Notes under the pieces: model-generated
The model's database searches: none
Told to the model about the DNA's origin: nothing
What the model saw: only the letters and a program-made list of their open reading frames with translations
Shown here: positions 10,883-23,189 of the stretch, one piece after another
Layout: each line of letters begins with the position of its first letter
Numbering within the stretch: position 1 is the first letter of the stretch
Translations under genes and position numbers: made by a program
Source: Polysphondylium violaceum
Lineage: Eukaryota; Evosea; Eumycetozoa; Dictyosteliales; Dictyosteliaceae
Assembly (NCBI GenBank): GCA_000277445.1
Contig: AJWJ01000133.1
Span: 1 to 47,878, forward strand
DNA length: 47,878 nt
Reading direction: 5' to 3'

Positions 10883-12994
10883 ATGGAATTCGACATGTAA
10901 GTGTGATTTAATCTGCGCATGAAATAACTGTAATCTAATATCAAACAAAAACACTAAAAACTATAGTAGGAAATTATCGCTCAACAATTCAAACTCTAAT
11001 AGTTTAAAAAATAGTTCAAACAGCAATATAAGGAAAAGTAAGTAAACAAAGTTATTTCATTTAAAACCATTTAAATTAATTGTATCAATATATTGATAGA
11101 GTTATCCAATGAATATTTTTATAAATCTCCCATGTCAATGTCTTCAGGTACAGATGATTCAGTTGATGAAGATATCATCAAATTGGCCAAAGATCTAACC
11201 AACACGTTTGGAGTTTTATATGATGATTGTGACCAACCTCCACAATTTAGCGATGTAATATTTAAAGTTAGAGATAAAAGATTCTTTGCCAGTAAGATCA
11301 TGTTGGTGGCCAGAAGCGAGTACTTTAAGGCAATGTTTACCGGTACAATGAAGGAGTCCACCAGAAAAGAAATCACCTTGGAGGGTGTCGAACCAGATGT
11401 ATTCTATTGTGTCCTAAAGTACATTTGTAGTGGTATATTGGATTTAGAGTATGACTTTAGAATGGTGGGCTCCATTTACCAGTATTGTGATCTCCTTGGT
11501 CTATCTAGAGGCAAAGAGTTGTCGTTGGGTTTCATGAACAAGATTGCACAGATGCACATTGAAAAGCCAGACATTGAAAATGCATTGTTACTATGGGACA
11601 CACTCAACCAAAACTTGATTCCCGTGGAGGATGTTCATCCACATCTCAGAGCATTCATTCTCCAATACTCTTCGCTTTTACTCCACAGTGAGGTGTTTCT
11701 TTCACTTTGTGAAAAGACCGTATCAGATATGCTTCGTAACGATGGTCTTCGTATGGAGGAGTTGGATATTCTCGATTGTGTCGTCGATTGGTGTCGTGTG
11801 AATAGTAGTTGCAATTTAAATTCTGGTGGTCCAGGTGCATTGGTACATTTAAATTCTGCAGGAAATCTAACAAAGAGAAATAGTACAACATTTGGTTCCG
11901 AACGAAGAAGACATGAAGATGCTGAATCAAACGGTAGTTGTAGCAGTAGATGTAGTAGTAGAAGAAATTCAATTCATGAAAAAGAAACTGGTGATCTCAA
12001 TAGAAATGATTCTGATGACACTGATGAGTCATGCAGTGATTTAGGTGATGGTAGTGATGAATATGAAGATGAATTTTCAGATGATGATGATAAAGAAGAT
12101 AGTGCTAATGATGATTATTTTTATTCAAATGAAGGGTATTTATTTATATATTTATATGGTGATAATGCTTTGATTTATTAACTTTTAATTTTTTTTTCTT
12201 AGCGATAATTGTCAAATTGAAGAATGGGATTCATCTATTGATCGACATTTATTAAATAAATTATTACCATTAATTAGATGGGAAAATATGAATATTGGTG
12301 AAGCATTTGAAAGATTAGATTATCTTAAAATAATTCCAGATAAAGATATTACAAGTCTTTTAAGAGTAATTATAATATCATAAGTATTTAACTCTCCTCT
12401 CCTATTTATATTAATTTTTAATAATTTAAATTTAAATAGGGAATATTAAAGGCAAATAGAGGAGAATCATTTCAATTTTTAGGATATCAATATAGAAGAC
12501 CACGTAATACTAGAAAGAGAGCCTATCCATTGGAGTTCCTTTTAGCTATGACTCAACCATTTGATTCTTCAAATGTTACAAATGAAATTATTGCATTAAA
12601 TTCATTTAGTTCAGAGTATGGTCAATCCACCAATCAATTTTTGTATAGAGTTAAAAGAGACATTAAATTACCAGCCAATTTGGAAAGATTTCAATTTAAA
12701 GATAGGGAGTTTTTCGTCCAACTCAAAGAAAGAGAAAAAGGTCAATTGGCAGTTTATTTGGCTTTTAGTGGAAAACTCACTCAACCTCTTGCCATCTCTG
12801 TGATGGTTAGTATCATTGGATTTAGATTCCATGACTCTATAGAATATACCTACAAAAAGATGTTTGAAGAAGGCTTTGATAGTGCATGGGGTTGGCCAAA
12901 ATTCATTAGTTTGGAAGCTTTACACAAAGATAAATTTTGCCACTATTCAGATAGCTTTTGCTTATTAATTGAATTAACTAGTCAATGGGGTTAA
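10883..12994 (+). CDS. BTB/POZ-BACK protein with C-terminal MATH-like domain
   Basis: Five exons (10883-10896, 10967-11037, 11100-12135, 12203-12365, 12440-12994) join in phase to 612 residues. The BTB domain begins at FSDVIFKVRDKRFFASKIML, with the usual SEYFKAMF and CVLKYIC helices. A BACK-type helical region follows (ALLLWDTLN to LDILDCVVDWCRV). Then comes an acidic, Ser-rich linker that interrupts the BACK region before SIDRHLLNKLLPLIRWE. The last 180 residues look like a MATH/TRAF-type beta sandwich (FDSAWGWPKFISLEAL, SFCLLIEL). BTB-MATH and BTB-BACK proteins usually serve as substrate adaptors for Cullin-3 ubiquitin ligases; that role is inferred. The first exon is only 14 bases long, so the start ATG is less certain than the rest. 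Confidence 0.8.
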
Positions 12995-13707
12995 TTTATT
13001 AGCACCACTCGCAAATCATCAACATTCAAAATAATTTATACCACTACTATTACTACTTATTAACACCACTACTGTAAATATATGATCTCATCATGTATAT
13101 AGACCAATGGTATTTTAATATGAATATCCATATTAAAGTATCTAAAACTTTTTGATAAATAAAAAAACCTTAATTTTAATAATAATGTTATCTATTTTAC
13201 GATACACTTCAAGTTTTAAACTCTTTGAACCCAATAAGAAAACTTATTTTAACCTTAAACTTTTGTAAAGTCGAACAATCTAACAATTCTTCATCCACTG
13301 TATAGAGATGCAGGGGTTTCTTTTATAATTTGATAGGATTTGTTCGGCAATTGACTAATTAAATGACCGAACAAATTTTACCAAATTATAAAAGAAATCT
13401 CTACTAATGAAGTAGATGGCTATATTGATTGATAAGCTACCAAAGAATCGTGTCCACCAACACAGCACATATTATAGAGCTGATAAATGTTTAATTTCTT
13501 TTTAGCTAAGTAATCATTGGACTCAACTCTTTTGATCAAGGATATATAACTTAAAAGAGAAACATTGCGTATTTCTCAAAAGAGCATAATCACCACCAAA
13601 TGATGATTTTCGTTCATTTTTTAAAAATTTTTTTTTTCATTTTTGTTGAAATTCTGAGCAAGATCATAAATGAATTAATTCATTTTGATTGTATAATAAA
13701 AACAAAT
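12995..13707. other. intergenic with strong inverted repeat
   Basis: Region between the BTB and rhomboid genes, both on +. It carries the long hairpin at 13312-13402 and smaller dyads, for example CTCTTTT/AAAAGAG around 13526-13561. An in-frame upstream ATG at 13600 would add a poorly conserved hydrophobic leader to the rhomboid protein and is not favoured. Confidence 0.55.
13312..13402 (+). ncRNA. candidate hairpin RNA (long inverted repeat)
   Basis: Arms 13312-13347 and 13367-13402 can form a stem of about 36 pairs around a 19-base loop. The core arms (13317-13347 and 13367-13397) match at 28 of 31 positions. Two of the three differences would be G-U pairs in a + strand transcript, and four outer G-rich pairs are also G-C or G-U. 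This bias toward wobble pairs fits an RNA hairpin more than a DNA-only repeat. It could be a small-RNA precursor, a 3'-end structure of the BTB mRNA, or a relic of a palindromic element. Transcription is not shown. Confidence 0.45.
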
Positions 13708-14928
13708 ATGTTTAGTAGACCTCTTACTTCTCTCTCTTCTCTTTTCACAAAAAACTCTTCAGCTGGGTTTAAAACTATTTTAAACAGACCTATCAAGATT
13801 TCTATCAACCTTGATCAACCAACCTTTAATACAAAGAACTTTTCTAGATTTTATACAACCAATAATAGTAATAATAATAATAATAACAATAATAACAATA
13901 ACAATAACAATTATAAATTTGAAAACAACAATAACAATTATAACAATAATAGTAATAATGATAAATTTAAAAACTTTTTCAAATCAAATAAAAAAGCTAT
14001 TTTATATTCAAGTGGTATAGGTGGATGTGTTTTATACTCTCTATTTGGTAATGATAATACTCAGGGTGGTATGGGTAAAAACGATGTATTAAATCTTATC
14101 AATAAGAACAATCCAGTGTTATTTAAAATTGGTGGATATGAAATTACAGAAAAGATTCTTACTCTTGGTAGTATAGTAGCACTCAATGGTCTAGTCTTTT
14201 TTGCAATGAGCAGACCAGCATTCATGACTAGATTTGGTCAACACTTTTTCTGTGCACCTAAAAACATACCCAAATATCCAGCCTCACTGATTCTATCAAA
14301 CTTTACTCATGTTGAAACTCTTCATTTTGCATTTAATATGATTGCCTTGTGCAGTTTTGGTAGTAGTGCCTATGATCATTTGGGCTTTCAAAACTTTATG
14401 TTGTTGTATCTATGTGGTGGCTTAGTAGGTTCAATGACTAGTATAACATGGAAATTACTTAAAAACACCATCACCATACCATCAATTGGTGCAAGTGGAT
14501 GTGTGTTTGCCATTGTTGCATCATCTGTGATTTTGAATCCAGAGTCTAGAGTATCTTTAATATTTCTCCCATTCTACAGTATTCCAGGTGAAAAAGCTCT
14601 CTATGGTTTGATTGCATTGGATTTATTAGGGCTACTTTTTTTAGGCAGATACACTGGTTGGGATCATGCCTGTCATTTGGGTGCAAGTTTAAGTGGTCTT
14701 GTTGTTGGTAGTCTTTACAAGTATAAAGAAAGATTCCAAAACTTTAATGGCGAGGGTATCTCTATCAACTCGAATAGTATTTATAGTGGTAAAATTAAAA
14801 ATGGTGAATATAGTGTTGGAACATTATATGAAAAGGATGTTTTAAAAGTTGGTGCATTTGAAAAGAGTATGTTGGTTGATGGTAAAATTATCAAAGGCAA
14901 TGCTGTATATGAAGTTAAAAAAAAATAA
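13708..14928 (+). CDS. mitochondrial rhomboid intramembrane serine protease, PARL-like
   Basis: Encodes 406 residues from the ATG at 13708. That start gives a basic, Ser/Thr-rich presequence (MFSRPLTSLSSLFT) typical of mitochondrial import. An Asn-rich stretch follows, then the rhomboid core. Its signatures are the TM2 motif LHFAFNM, the catalytic serine in GASG (Ser263) and the catalytic histidine in DHACHLGASLSG (His323). The segment order and early extra helix (AILYSSGIGGCVLYSLF) agree with PARL/Pcp1-type enzymes of the inner membrane, which cut single-span proteins such as PINK1 or Mgm1/OPA1 in other organisms. The C-terminal 60 residues are a soluble, dictyostelid-looking extension. Both catalytic residues are intact, so it should be active. 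Confidence 0.9.
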   Translation: MFSRPLTSLSSLFTKNSSAGFKTILNRPIKISINLDQPTFNTKNFSRFYTTNNSNNNNNNNNNNNNNNYKFENNNNNYNNNSNNDKFKNFFKSNKKAILYSSGIGGCVLYSLFGNDNTQGGMGKNDVLNLINKNNPVLFKIGGYEITEKILTLGSIVALNGLVFFAMSRPAFMTRFGQHFFCAPKNIPKYPASLILSNFTHVETLHFAFNMIALCSFGSSAYDHLGFQNFMLLYLCGGLVGSMTSITWKLLKNTITIPSIGASGCVFAIVASSVILNPESRVSLIFLPFYSIPGEKALYGLIALDLLGLLFLGRYTGWDHACHLGASLSGLVVGSLYKYKERFQNFNGEGISINSNSIYSGKIKNGEYSVGTLYEKDVLKVGAFEKSMLVDGKIIKGNAVYEVKKK

Positions 14929-15139
14929 ATAATCCCTAGTATATTTACGACTATTTTAATAATAAAAAAGAATATTCATCGCTCCAAACAATTGTCTTTA
15001 GTGTTCTAATAAGGAAAAGAAAAGAGATTTAAAATACTTAAAAAAAAAAAAGATATAAAATAATTTATTAGTTGGTTGGAAAGACCACCCATATGGATAT
15101 ATATTGTGTGTGTATGAGTAATTATTGTCATCACAACAC

Positions 15140-17864
15140 TTAAAAACCTCTATAAGATGAGCCATATATATTTCTTTTAGCAGGTGGTTTATAAGTATAA
15201 CTTGTACCAAAAAGATCAGTGGCATTTACTTGTTTTTTAGAATCAACTTTTGAAGAAACTGAAGCCCAAACTTCAATCGCCAAGACCTTGAAATCAATAT
15301 CATAAGATAATATTTCATTATTAAAGGTTTCACATGGATTACTACTTCCATACAAGAGATCTTCATCGATCCACAAACCAAATCTACCCTTATTTCCACT
15401 ACCAAGAGAAATAAAATTATCTTTACTCAACATGAAAAAGTCATTTGATCTTGTCCAGGAAAACTTTTTACGATTTTTACCCAGTTTAAAAAGAAAAGTT
15501 TCACCACTACCATAGTGTACATTACTTTCAGGACTCCAGGGATCTGATGTATAAGCTCCAAAAACATTTTGTCTATCATCTTTAATAACTAAAAAACAAG
15601 GTGATCTACCAGCTAAGCGAGAGAAAAATGTTCTTATACTAATTCCATGTTTGTCGGTTCCATATTGTAATTCAAATTGTTCATCGTGATGTCTAATTGG
15701 TAAAAAACTTTGTAGCTATATTTTATAGATATATTAATTAATATTTGTGGTGAAATTTAATAATTATTAAAATAGATATTTACCCATAATATTTCATCTT
15801 TTGATAAAATATCAGATTTTCCAATAAAATTACAATTGGTTGGTATATTTGTTGGTTGATTATCAAGTGAAGTTAAAAATTGATGTTTCTTAATAAACAA
15901 ACTACTATCATCGTGAGGTTGTTGTTTTTCATTATCAATTAAATAAAATTCTGAATCTAAACTATTATCATGTGAATTTCGAAGATCTACAGTTGAATTT
16001 GTTTTATATTTATAAAATGATTCTACTTTTTGTGTATGAGCCACTTCATTTTCCGGTGAATTTGATACACTTGAATCCATATCTGCATTTATTTCCTCAT
16101 TGAGATCACTTTCAAGTGTTGCTGAACTTGTATCATTAATACCCTCAATAACCAATTGATCTACAATATCTTGACTTTCTGTAACTAATCTAATTATATT
16201 TCTAGTTATATTTTCAATTCTATTATTATTATATAAATTAGTATTTATAAATTGTTATTATTGTACATTGATAAATATAATAAATAAACATACTCTAATT
16301 TTGGTAAATATAAAATAAATTGTTGATTTAAATTACCTTGAGAAGATAACTTTAATTCATGATAACCATCGATAATAGAAGATATAGAATTTTTACACTC
16401 ATAAATCGAAATTAAATCTATTGAAAAGCTATAATCTTCTTTTTTGGCAATATTTTTCAACATTAAATCATTTTTTGTTTGAATAAATGAAAATTTTTGT
16501 AAATTAAAATATACTTCTCCACTAACCTATTAATGATATCATTATTTTTTAATTAATAAATTTAGATCAAATTTGAAATATCAAAGAGAAAGATAAAAAA
16601 ACAAAAAAGAAAAAACACACAAAAAAAAACATCCAAAATATATTTAAAACTTACAATTGTATCAGATTTTGCTTGATAATATGATAAAGGTATATGAGTT
16701 TTTTCAGAATTTTCTAATTTAGTTTCAATTTTATGAGCCAATTGTGAACTTTGAATCAAAGATCTAATCGTTGCCACAATTGTTAATACTCTTTCTTTTT
16801 GTACATCATTCGAATCAGTGGGTGAATAGGTCATTAGGAACCAAGATGCACCACTTAGTTTTATAATTCTCATAGAGAATTGACCTTTTTTCTTATTTGT
16901 TTCTGTAATCGATAAATCTTCTACGCCACCCTTTTCAAGAGATGGTGCATGTAGATAACCAGTGTGAATTTCTCGAATTTCAATTAGATCCATTGTTTCG
17001 GTTTGTTGAATGGTTTTGGATCTTGTATCATAAAAAACAATGAATGCTGATTTATCTGTCAACAACAATGCCACTGGGCTCGATGTAAATGTTCGGATTT
17101 TTTTAGTGTTTGATATAGTTGTATTATGAGTTAATAATATAAGTGAAAAACCAGTTACAAATGTTTGATTTTTTGGTATAATCTCTCTACATTTATCTAT
17201 ATCACTTTCACCCTATATTTATATGTAAATATGTATATGTATGGAATTAGTATTCTTGTTTTGTTGATTGATTTGTGTGTGTATGAAAACTTACCAAAAT
17301 TCCAACCATTTTGCTATCTAAACGAGATAGTAGTTGAGAGTTTGGAACTTGGGTGGTTGTAAGATTGTAATAGTCTTCTATTTTTAAATCTTTGGATTGA
17401 AGAGAGATCTCTTCTTTTGATGATGTTGAGCTAGTAATTTTGTTTTCGTAATAGGGTTGATATGATTTATGTTTTAGAATCTGTGAATTACTACTGCTGC
17501 TACTGCTACTGCTAGTACTAGTTTTAAAAAAAGAAGAAAATCTTTTTTTACCTCCACTACTTTTTAATGAATTATTACTATGTACAATATTATTTTGTTG
17601 CTGTTGTTGTTGAAGAGTTGGTGATGAAGGAACAGACGACGATTTATCTCTTTTTAAAGAAGAAAAAATACTTTTTCTAAATGAACTTTTAGTAGTCGTG
17701 GGTATACCAGTACTATTTGATAATGGTGTTGGTGTTGGTGTTGTTGATGATGATGGTGGCGGAGTTTCTTGCAAAGATATATTATTTGCAGTTGTTGTAT
17801 TTGATTGATTATCTATATAAATATCACAATTGTTTGTCTCTGTCGTATTGTGTGTTTTTTTCAT
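15140..17864 (-). CDS. TLDc-domain protein (OXR1/NCOA7-like C-terminus)
   Basis: Five exons (17295-17864, 16655-17212, 16294-16526, 15784-16219, 15140-15715) join in phase to 790 residues. The N-terminal 190 residues are Ser/Thr/Pro/Gln-rich. A central region (ALLLTDKSAFIVFYD to ASWFLMTYSP) alternates strands as in PH or GRAM-like folds, but I cannot assign it firmly. The C-terminal 180 residues are a TLDc domain: LPIRHHDEQFELQYGTDKHG, FFSRLAGRSPCFLVIKD, FGAYTSDPW, then GRFGLWIDEDLLYGSSNPCETF and FKVLAIEVWA. TLDc proteins are linked to oxidative-stress protection and to the V-ATPase. Dictyostelids may use it in endolysosomal regulation; that is inference. Confidence 0.85.
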
Positions 17865-19322
17865 TTTTTTTTTTTTTTTAAATTTTTATTAAAATTTTTT
17901 AAAATTTCCTCACCTGGTGTTTGCGTTGCAATATTTGCATGTAATCTAACAGACTTGATTGATTGTGAATGAGAATAGGTTGTTTTTGGTTAATTACACT
18001 GGTTCTTCTTGATTATTTAGGACATTATAGATGATGTGTGATGGTAATTATCAACATTAATATATGAAAAAGATCTTTTTTGTGTGTGAGTGTGTAATAA
18101 ATAAACTATTTATTCTAATTTATAACAAAAATATATTTGGAAATAAGTATGGAAATCAAAAAGACCCAATAGAGAAATTAATTGTTTAATATGATATTTT
18201 ATAAAAGAGGAAAAGAAAAAATAAAAAGGAAATAATAAAAAACACCATTAATATTGTCAAAACATTATTGTTATTGTTGGGTTCTTTTTTTTTTTTCGAT
18301 AATATCGTAAAAAACCACGCACACTCCAACCACCACCAAATACCACCATTCACCCAAGGTGTTTATTGTTATTGTTGTGTGAAGTGAGAATAGAGTGATA
18401 CAAGAAGTAAAAAGATAAAAAACCAGAATATATTCCCAACAATAGACACGAGATATTTTATAAATTGGGAAATACCAATGAGTAGTGTGGTTTGTGGTTA
18501 TTGAAAGCGTGGTGGTGGTGGTGGTGGTAGTGGCTGAATATATTGGGTTTGATGTCTAGATTCAAATAACAGAGATTGTTTATAAAAGATTTATAAAAGA
18601 AAACCTACATTATGATTTTAATGTGTTGTTATTTCTACTACTAGTCTATCCAATTTACTATTAGTACTCTTAAAACATTATTATTTTTCAGATATTGTTG
18701 TGTTTATATATGTATACAATTAAATAAAAACGAGATATATAATATTTAATTTATTTTGAAATAAATAATAATAATAATAATTCAAATATATTTGGATTTA
18801 GGAGAGAAGGGAAATTATGTCAAACGAAAATCTCAATATTAAAAAGAATTCATTTTTAAAAAAATAAAAGAATTTGGTGTACACCAATATTTATTCAATG
18901 TTCCCATCATATGCAAAAATAACAATTCTTTACGCGACCATAATCCATTCTACCGCCAAAATGGAAACTTTTTCATTCATCATCATTTTTTTTTTCATTT
19001 TTTTTTGCAATTTTTGCATTTTTTCACAAAAAAGGAAGGTGGTTTATGTCAGCAAAAACTCACATTTCAGACTTTGAGAATTGCACATAAAATTTTAAAC
19101 TCTTTTTCAATTTTGGTGAGGACCAAAAAGTGATCGAAAATGAAAGACGTCATGTCATAGGAGGGGTGCATTATATTGAGATTAATGTATTCTTTTTTAG
19201 TTTTTTTCGAAAAATTATAAAATAGAAAATTTCTATATTTTGGTTGAACACTCCCAACTGAAATTTATTTTAATAAAAAAAAAGAGATTTATGATTATGA
19301 TTATTACAAGTAAGGAACTAAT
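17865..19322. other. 1.4 kb intergenic region
   Basis: Upstream of the TLDc gene and downstream of the lectin/IPT gene. It holds poly-T and poly-A tracts, a GGT repeat at about 18512-18530 and a C/A-rich block at 18310-18360 (CCAACCACCACC). I see no convincing gene; the + strand ORF at 18874-19077 is low-complexity. Confidence 0.55.
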
Positions 19323-22300
19323 TTACATTAGCTCAAAAGAATCTTCATTTCTGGATCTACGAGATCTAAATCTATTGAGAAAGTCAGAGGCTACTTTGCT
19401 TCTGAGGAAGATAAAGACCCCTACTGATAGACCAACACCTAACAAACAGCTAACTACAATCAGTGGTGCTTTTAATTTCCATAAGTTATAGTTTCTGTTG
19501 TTGTTTATATTACTAGTACTACTATTGCTATTATTATTAGTACTACCGCTATGGCTATTATTATTATTATTGTTGTTATTGCTATCACTATCACTATTAT
19601 TAGCATTGTTGTTTGGAGATTTAATATAAGTTAATGTTAAATCTGTGCTATCAGATTCACCATTTTTTGATGAACTAGATTTTGCACTAATAATTATTTT
19701 ACCACTGCCCGGAGGCACTTGGCACACCACACTTGTTTCATTTGAGCCTGCCTGACAAGGTAATTTATTACCATTTATGGAGAATTCTAATCCAACATTA
19801 TTACCATCAATATCTACAGTTTTGAAATATTTGCCAGTAATAGTGATTGGTGATCCTTGCTCGAGAGGATTACTTGCACTTTCAATCTCTGGTGTGATGT
19901 TTATCCATACTCTATTTGATAGTTGATAGGACGTATCTATCATAACCAAACCAGACTTTGCATCCATTGGTAATCCAATAGAGATAAATGTACTGTTAAA
20001 TTGGTCCACTTGTAAATTGAGTTGTGATAAACCATTGGTACTTGTAATTAAACCTTTGTTTGAGTTTGAACTAAATCCTGTGCCAGTAATTTCGTATTTC
20101 CTGGTACGGATATTAAAATCAATTGATTTAATTACTGTTGGACAATAAGAAATTGATATTTCATTTGATAAGCGAGTATTATCAGTCTCGAATTGAAGAG
20201 GTACATCACCACTACCATCAGGTATAATAAATTCAGATGTAAATGAATCCAAAATATTTACTTGATAGTATTGCCCACCATATTTGATTTTAAATGTTGA
20301 ACTCTTTGATACCATATATAAAATTTTCAGTGTTAATTTTTCTTGAGGATTAGAGCAGACACCCTCAAAGGTACTTGTAATATGGGGTTTTAAATCATAA
20401 TTGTATGTTGTACCAAAATTAACACCATTGTCATTACTGATTGAAAATGGACCATACACAGTTGCTAAATTTTTACATTTGATATTTGTATTGCTGACAA
20501 GGGTACATAATGAACCAATAACCAAATCATTGTCCATTTTAATAATTGATTTATTTTGATCCCATCCAAAATTATCACCAATGATATCAATATTGCCAAT
20601 TGTTTGAATAATAGTACTGATGGTTGGATATTGATAACGCGTGTTGAATGGTGGCGTTGAATAGGTATCGATTGTAAGTATAACTGAAAAATCACCTTGT
20701 CCTTGATTAAACTCACAGGTAATTGTGACATGTGGTGTTATAATTTCAATATTTATACATAAATCAATTGATAGAGCATTTTTATCAATACCAAAGTTTG
20801 TACCTTGAATTGTTACAATACCGCCACTTGTTGGAATAGGTGGTATTGATGTAATTGTTGGATATTGATAATTGTAATCAAAAGTGTTTGAAACTTTTCC
20901 ACCGACATCTATTGATATTGATTTCGCTCCAGTGCCTGGACCAATAATACATGTAAATTGTTTGTGAGGGGTGGTAAACTGAATATCATTACAAACAATA
21001 CCTTTAACGGTGATGGCAGATTCTTGATTGAATAAGCTTGCGCCAGTAATTGTAATTACACCACCAGCAGTATCGATAGATGGTTTGATATTTGTAATAG
21101 ATGGATGACTTCTATCATAATAGATGGCAGGTGTTGCTTCAACATTGTCAATGATAATTAAAATGGGAATTTTTTGTGCAACTAGATCCACATGACTTAT
21201 GGTCATTTTAATGCCACCTTTATAATAACTAATTGAAAAGGATAAAAGATTAGTAGTTTGAACCAAAGTTGTTGATAATGATGTACCAAAGTTATCAAGT
21301 TTAACAAAGATAGTTCCCCCATCAGTATCAATTAAATAAGGTTTTTGATAATTTCTGACTGTTGGAAGATATCCACCAAACTCGATAAGACATAGTTTGA
21401 TGAGAATCTTCTATAGGCCTAGTAATTATTCCTGCATCTGAAAAATCTAAAGTAACATAAGACTCTACTTTCATCCAATCAGGATTTATCCCAAGATTCC
21501 CGTAATAAAAATTATTGGCGCTTTTCCCAATTCTTGGACCTGCTGTATAAAGAAAATCAGTTGGTTCTAAATAAACTACCTTTACACCTAAAGAAATGTA
21601 CCATGGAAAAGTTAATGGGTAGTATTGTTTGACAAATTTAAATTCAGCTTCATTATCAAATGATGAAAGATAACCATTATTTCCATCAACCTTGGTTTGT
21701 TGGGAATAGTCAAGCATTATGGAATATGTTGGAGCTGTGTAATAGGATATATAAAAAATTGATTTAGAGTCATCATGATAAATTGATGTCTTGTTAAATC
21801 GTGATGAAATTGAATTTACAACGACTTGAAATGGAAGAAACTTTGGTAAAAGTTGTTTTAGACTACAAGTCATCTTTTTGAAGGGTATCATGATATTTAT
21901 ATTATTGCATTCTGTATTTGTGCCAGTAACATCAAATGTAATTTGAATTTTTGATGTGTCGTTACCAAAATTATCGCCAACAAGAGTTACAGTTGAGCCA
22001 GAGCTAAGAGAAGGCACAATCATTGATATATGGGGAGGATGATATTGCCATGGAACAGATTTGCTTGATTTAACTTTATCTGAAAGAGTGTAGCTATATT
22101 TACCAGTGCCTGATGGAATCTGACATGTGATTGTGTTTTCCCAAACTTCTTTAATATTTTGGCAGTTGAAGCTTGGTTGGGAAGCAGATGTGAATTTAAT
22201 TTCAAGTGTTGCAATGTCATATCCACCGACATTAACAGTCACCATATCACCCTCTGAATGCACTGTAGTTATAAATGGTTCATCTATTGGAGAAAATTCA

Positions 22301-22843
22301 CATATATAATTTGATTGCTTTGAAGAAACGACATTGTTCCATCCATCTTTTGAATTTGGATCAAAAATAAGATAATTTTCACCATATTCAAAATTTGGTT
22401 CACCATATGGGAAATTTGTAAAAGTGTATGTTCTCTCTGAGTATATATCATACATTATTTGACCTTTTTCAGGACCGACGTTGTATTTCCAATTTCCCAC
22501 ATCACCCAAATCAGACCCTGCTATCCAAATGCTAGAGATTGTGCCAAGGCTACTACGAATCCAATCATGCTCATCTTTTGATGTCACTGTAACTAAATAT
22601 CTATATCAAATGTTAATGTTTTGTGTTTTAAACATCATGAATCAATAATCTATTCTATATTTACCCAGTAAATCCATCAGGAGGTGTGTATGTTTCACAA
22701 ACATTTATAGCATCTTTGTAGTTTGTTTTAGTGTTTGAGTATGCATAGTAATGCCCATTTTCTTGATTAAGTACTAGTGTTAATTGTTGCGATTGGACTA
22801 ATCCAAGCAATATAACAACAACATAAATACAAAAAGCTTTCAT
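19323..22843 (-). CDS. C-type lectin / IPT-TIG repeat type I membrane protein, one frame break
   Basis: Exon 1 (22665-22843) encodes a signal peptide (MKAFCIYVVVILLGLVQSQQ) and the start of a C-type lectin domain. Exon 2 (19323-22600) carries the rest: WIAGSD, NFPYGEPN, WNNVV and YICEFSP of the lectin fold, several IPT/TIG Ig-like repeats (GGIVTIQGTNFG, GGVITITGASLF, GSTVTLVGDNFG), an Asn/Ser linker, one membrane helix and a basic tail ending DSFELM. Similar lectin/IPT surface proteins are abundant in dictyostelids and may act in adhesion or recognition. The reading frame changes near 21395-21410. Upstream it ends at DSHQT; downstream it resumes at LCLIEFGGYLPTVRNYQ, as if one A had been added in CAAACTATG. 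It may be a recent mutation or an assembly error, because the rest is open and well conserved. Confidence 0.78.
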
Positions 22844-23189
22844 TTCGCCTCAATTCACTCACTGGTTCCTATCAAAGTCTAATTTACTTGTTCAAAAGGA
22901 CTCGTCAAAAATTGCTAAATATGCACAAATTTTTTTTTCTTTTTTTCAACCTTGGCCTGTCCGTAAAAGGGACCGCGGGTAAAAAAAAATATATCTCGGT
23001 TTTTATCTGAAATAAATCAAATTTAATTAATTATTGAGATATCTCACTCTCATCCCTGCAGTGTGAGATTTTGATACTTTTATGCAGTATACATTTTTTT
23101 TTTTTATTATGGTGTAAACATTTTTTGAATACAATAAAGGTGGATGATTGTGTGTGTTTGGGTGTATCACCACACAAGGCCATTCATTC
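22844..23189. other. intergenic, A/T-rich
   Basis: 5' flank of the lectin/IPT gene and 3' flank of NC2-alpha. There are T tracts at about 22930 and 23095. A small G/C-rich patch (GGGACCGCGGG, about 22969-22979) is unusual for the background, but I cannot assign it. Confidence 0.5.
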
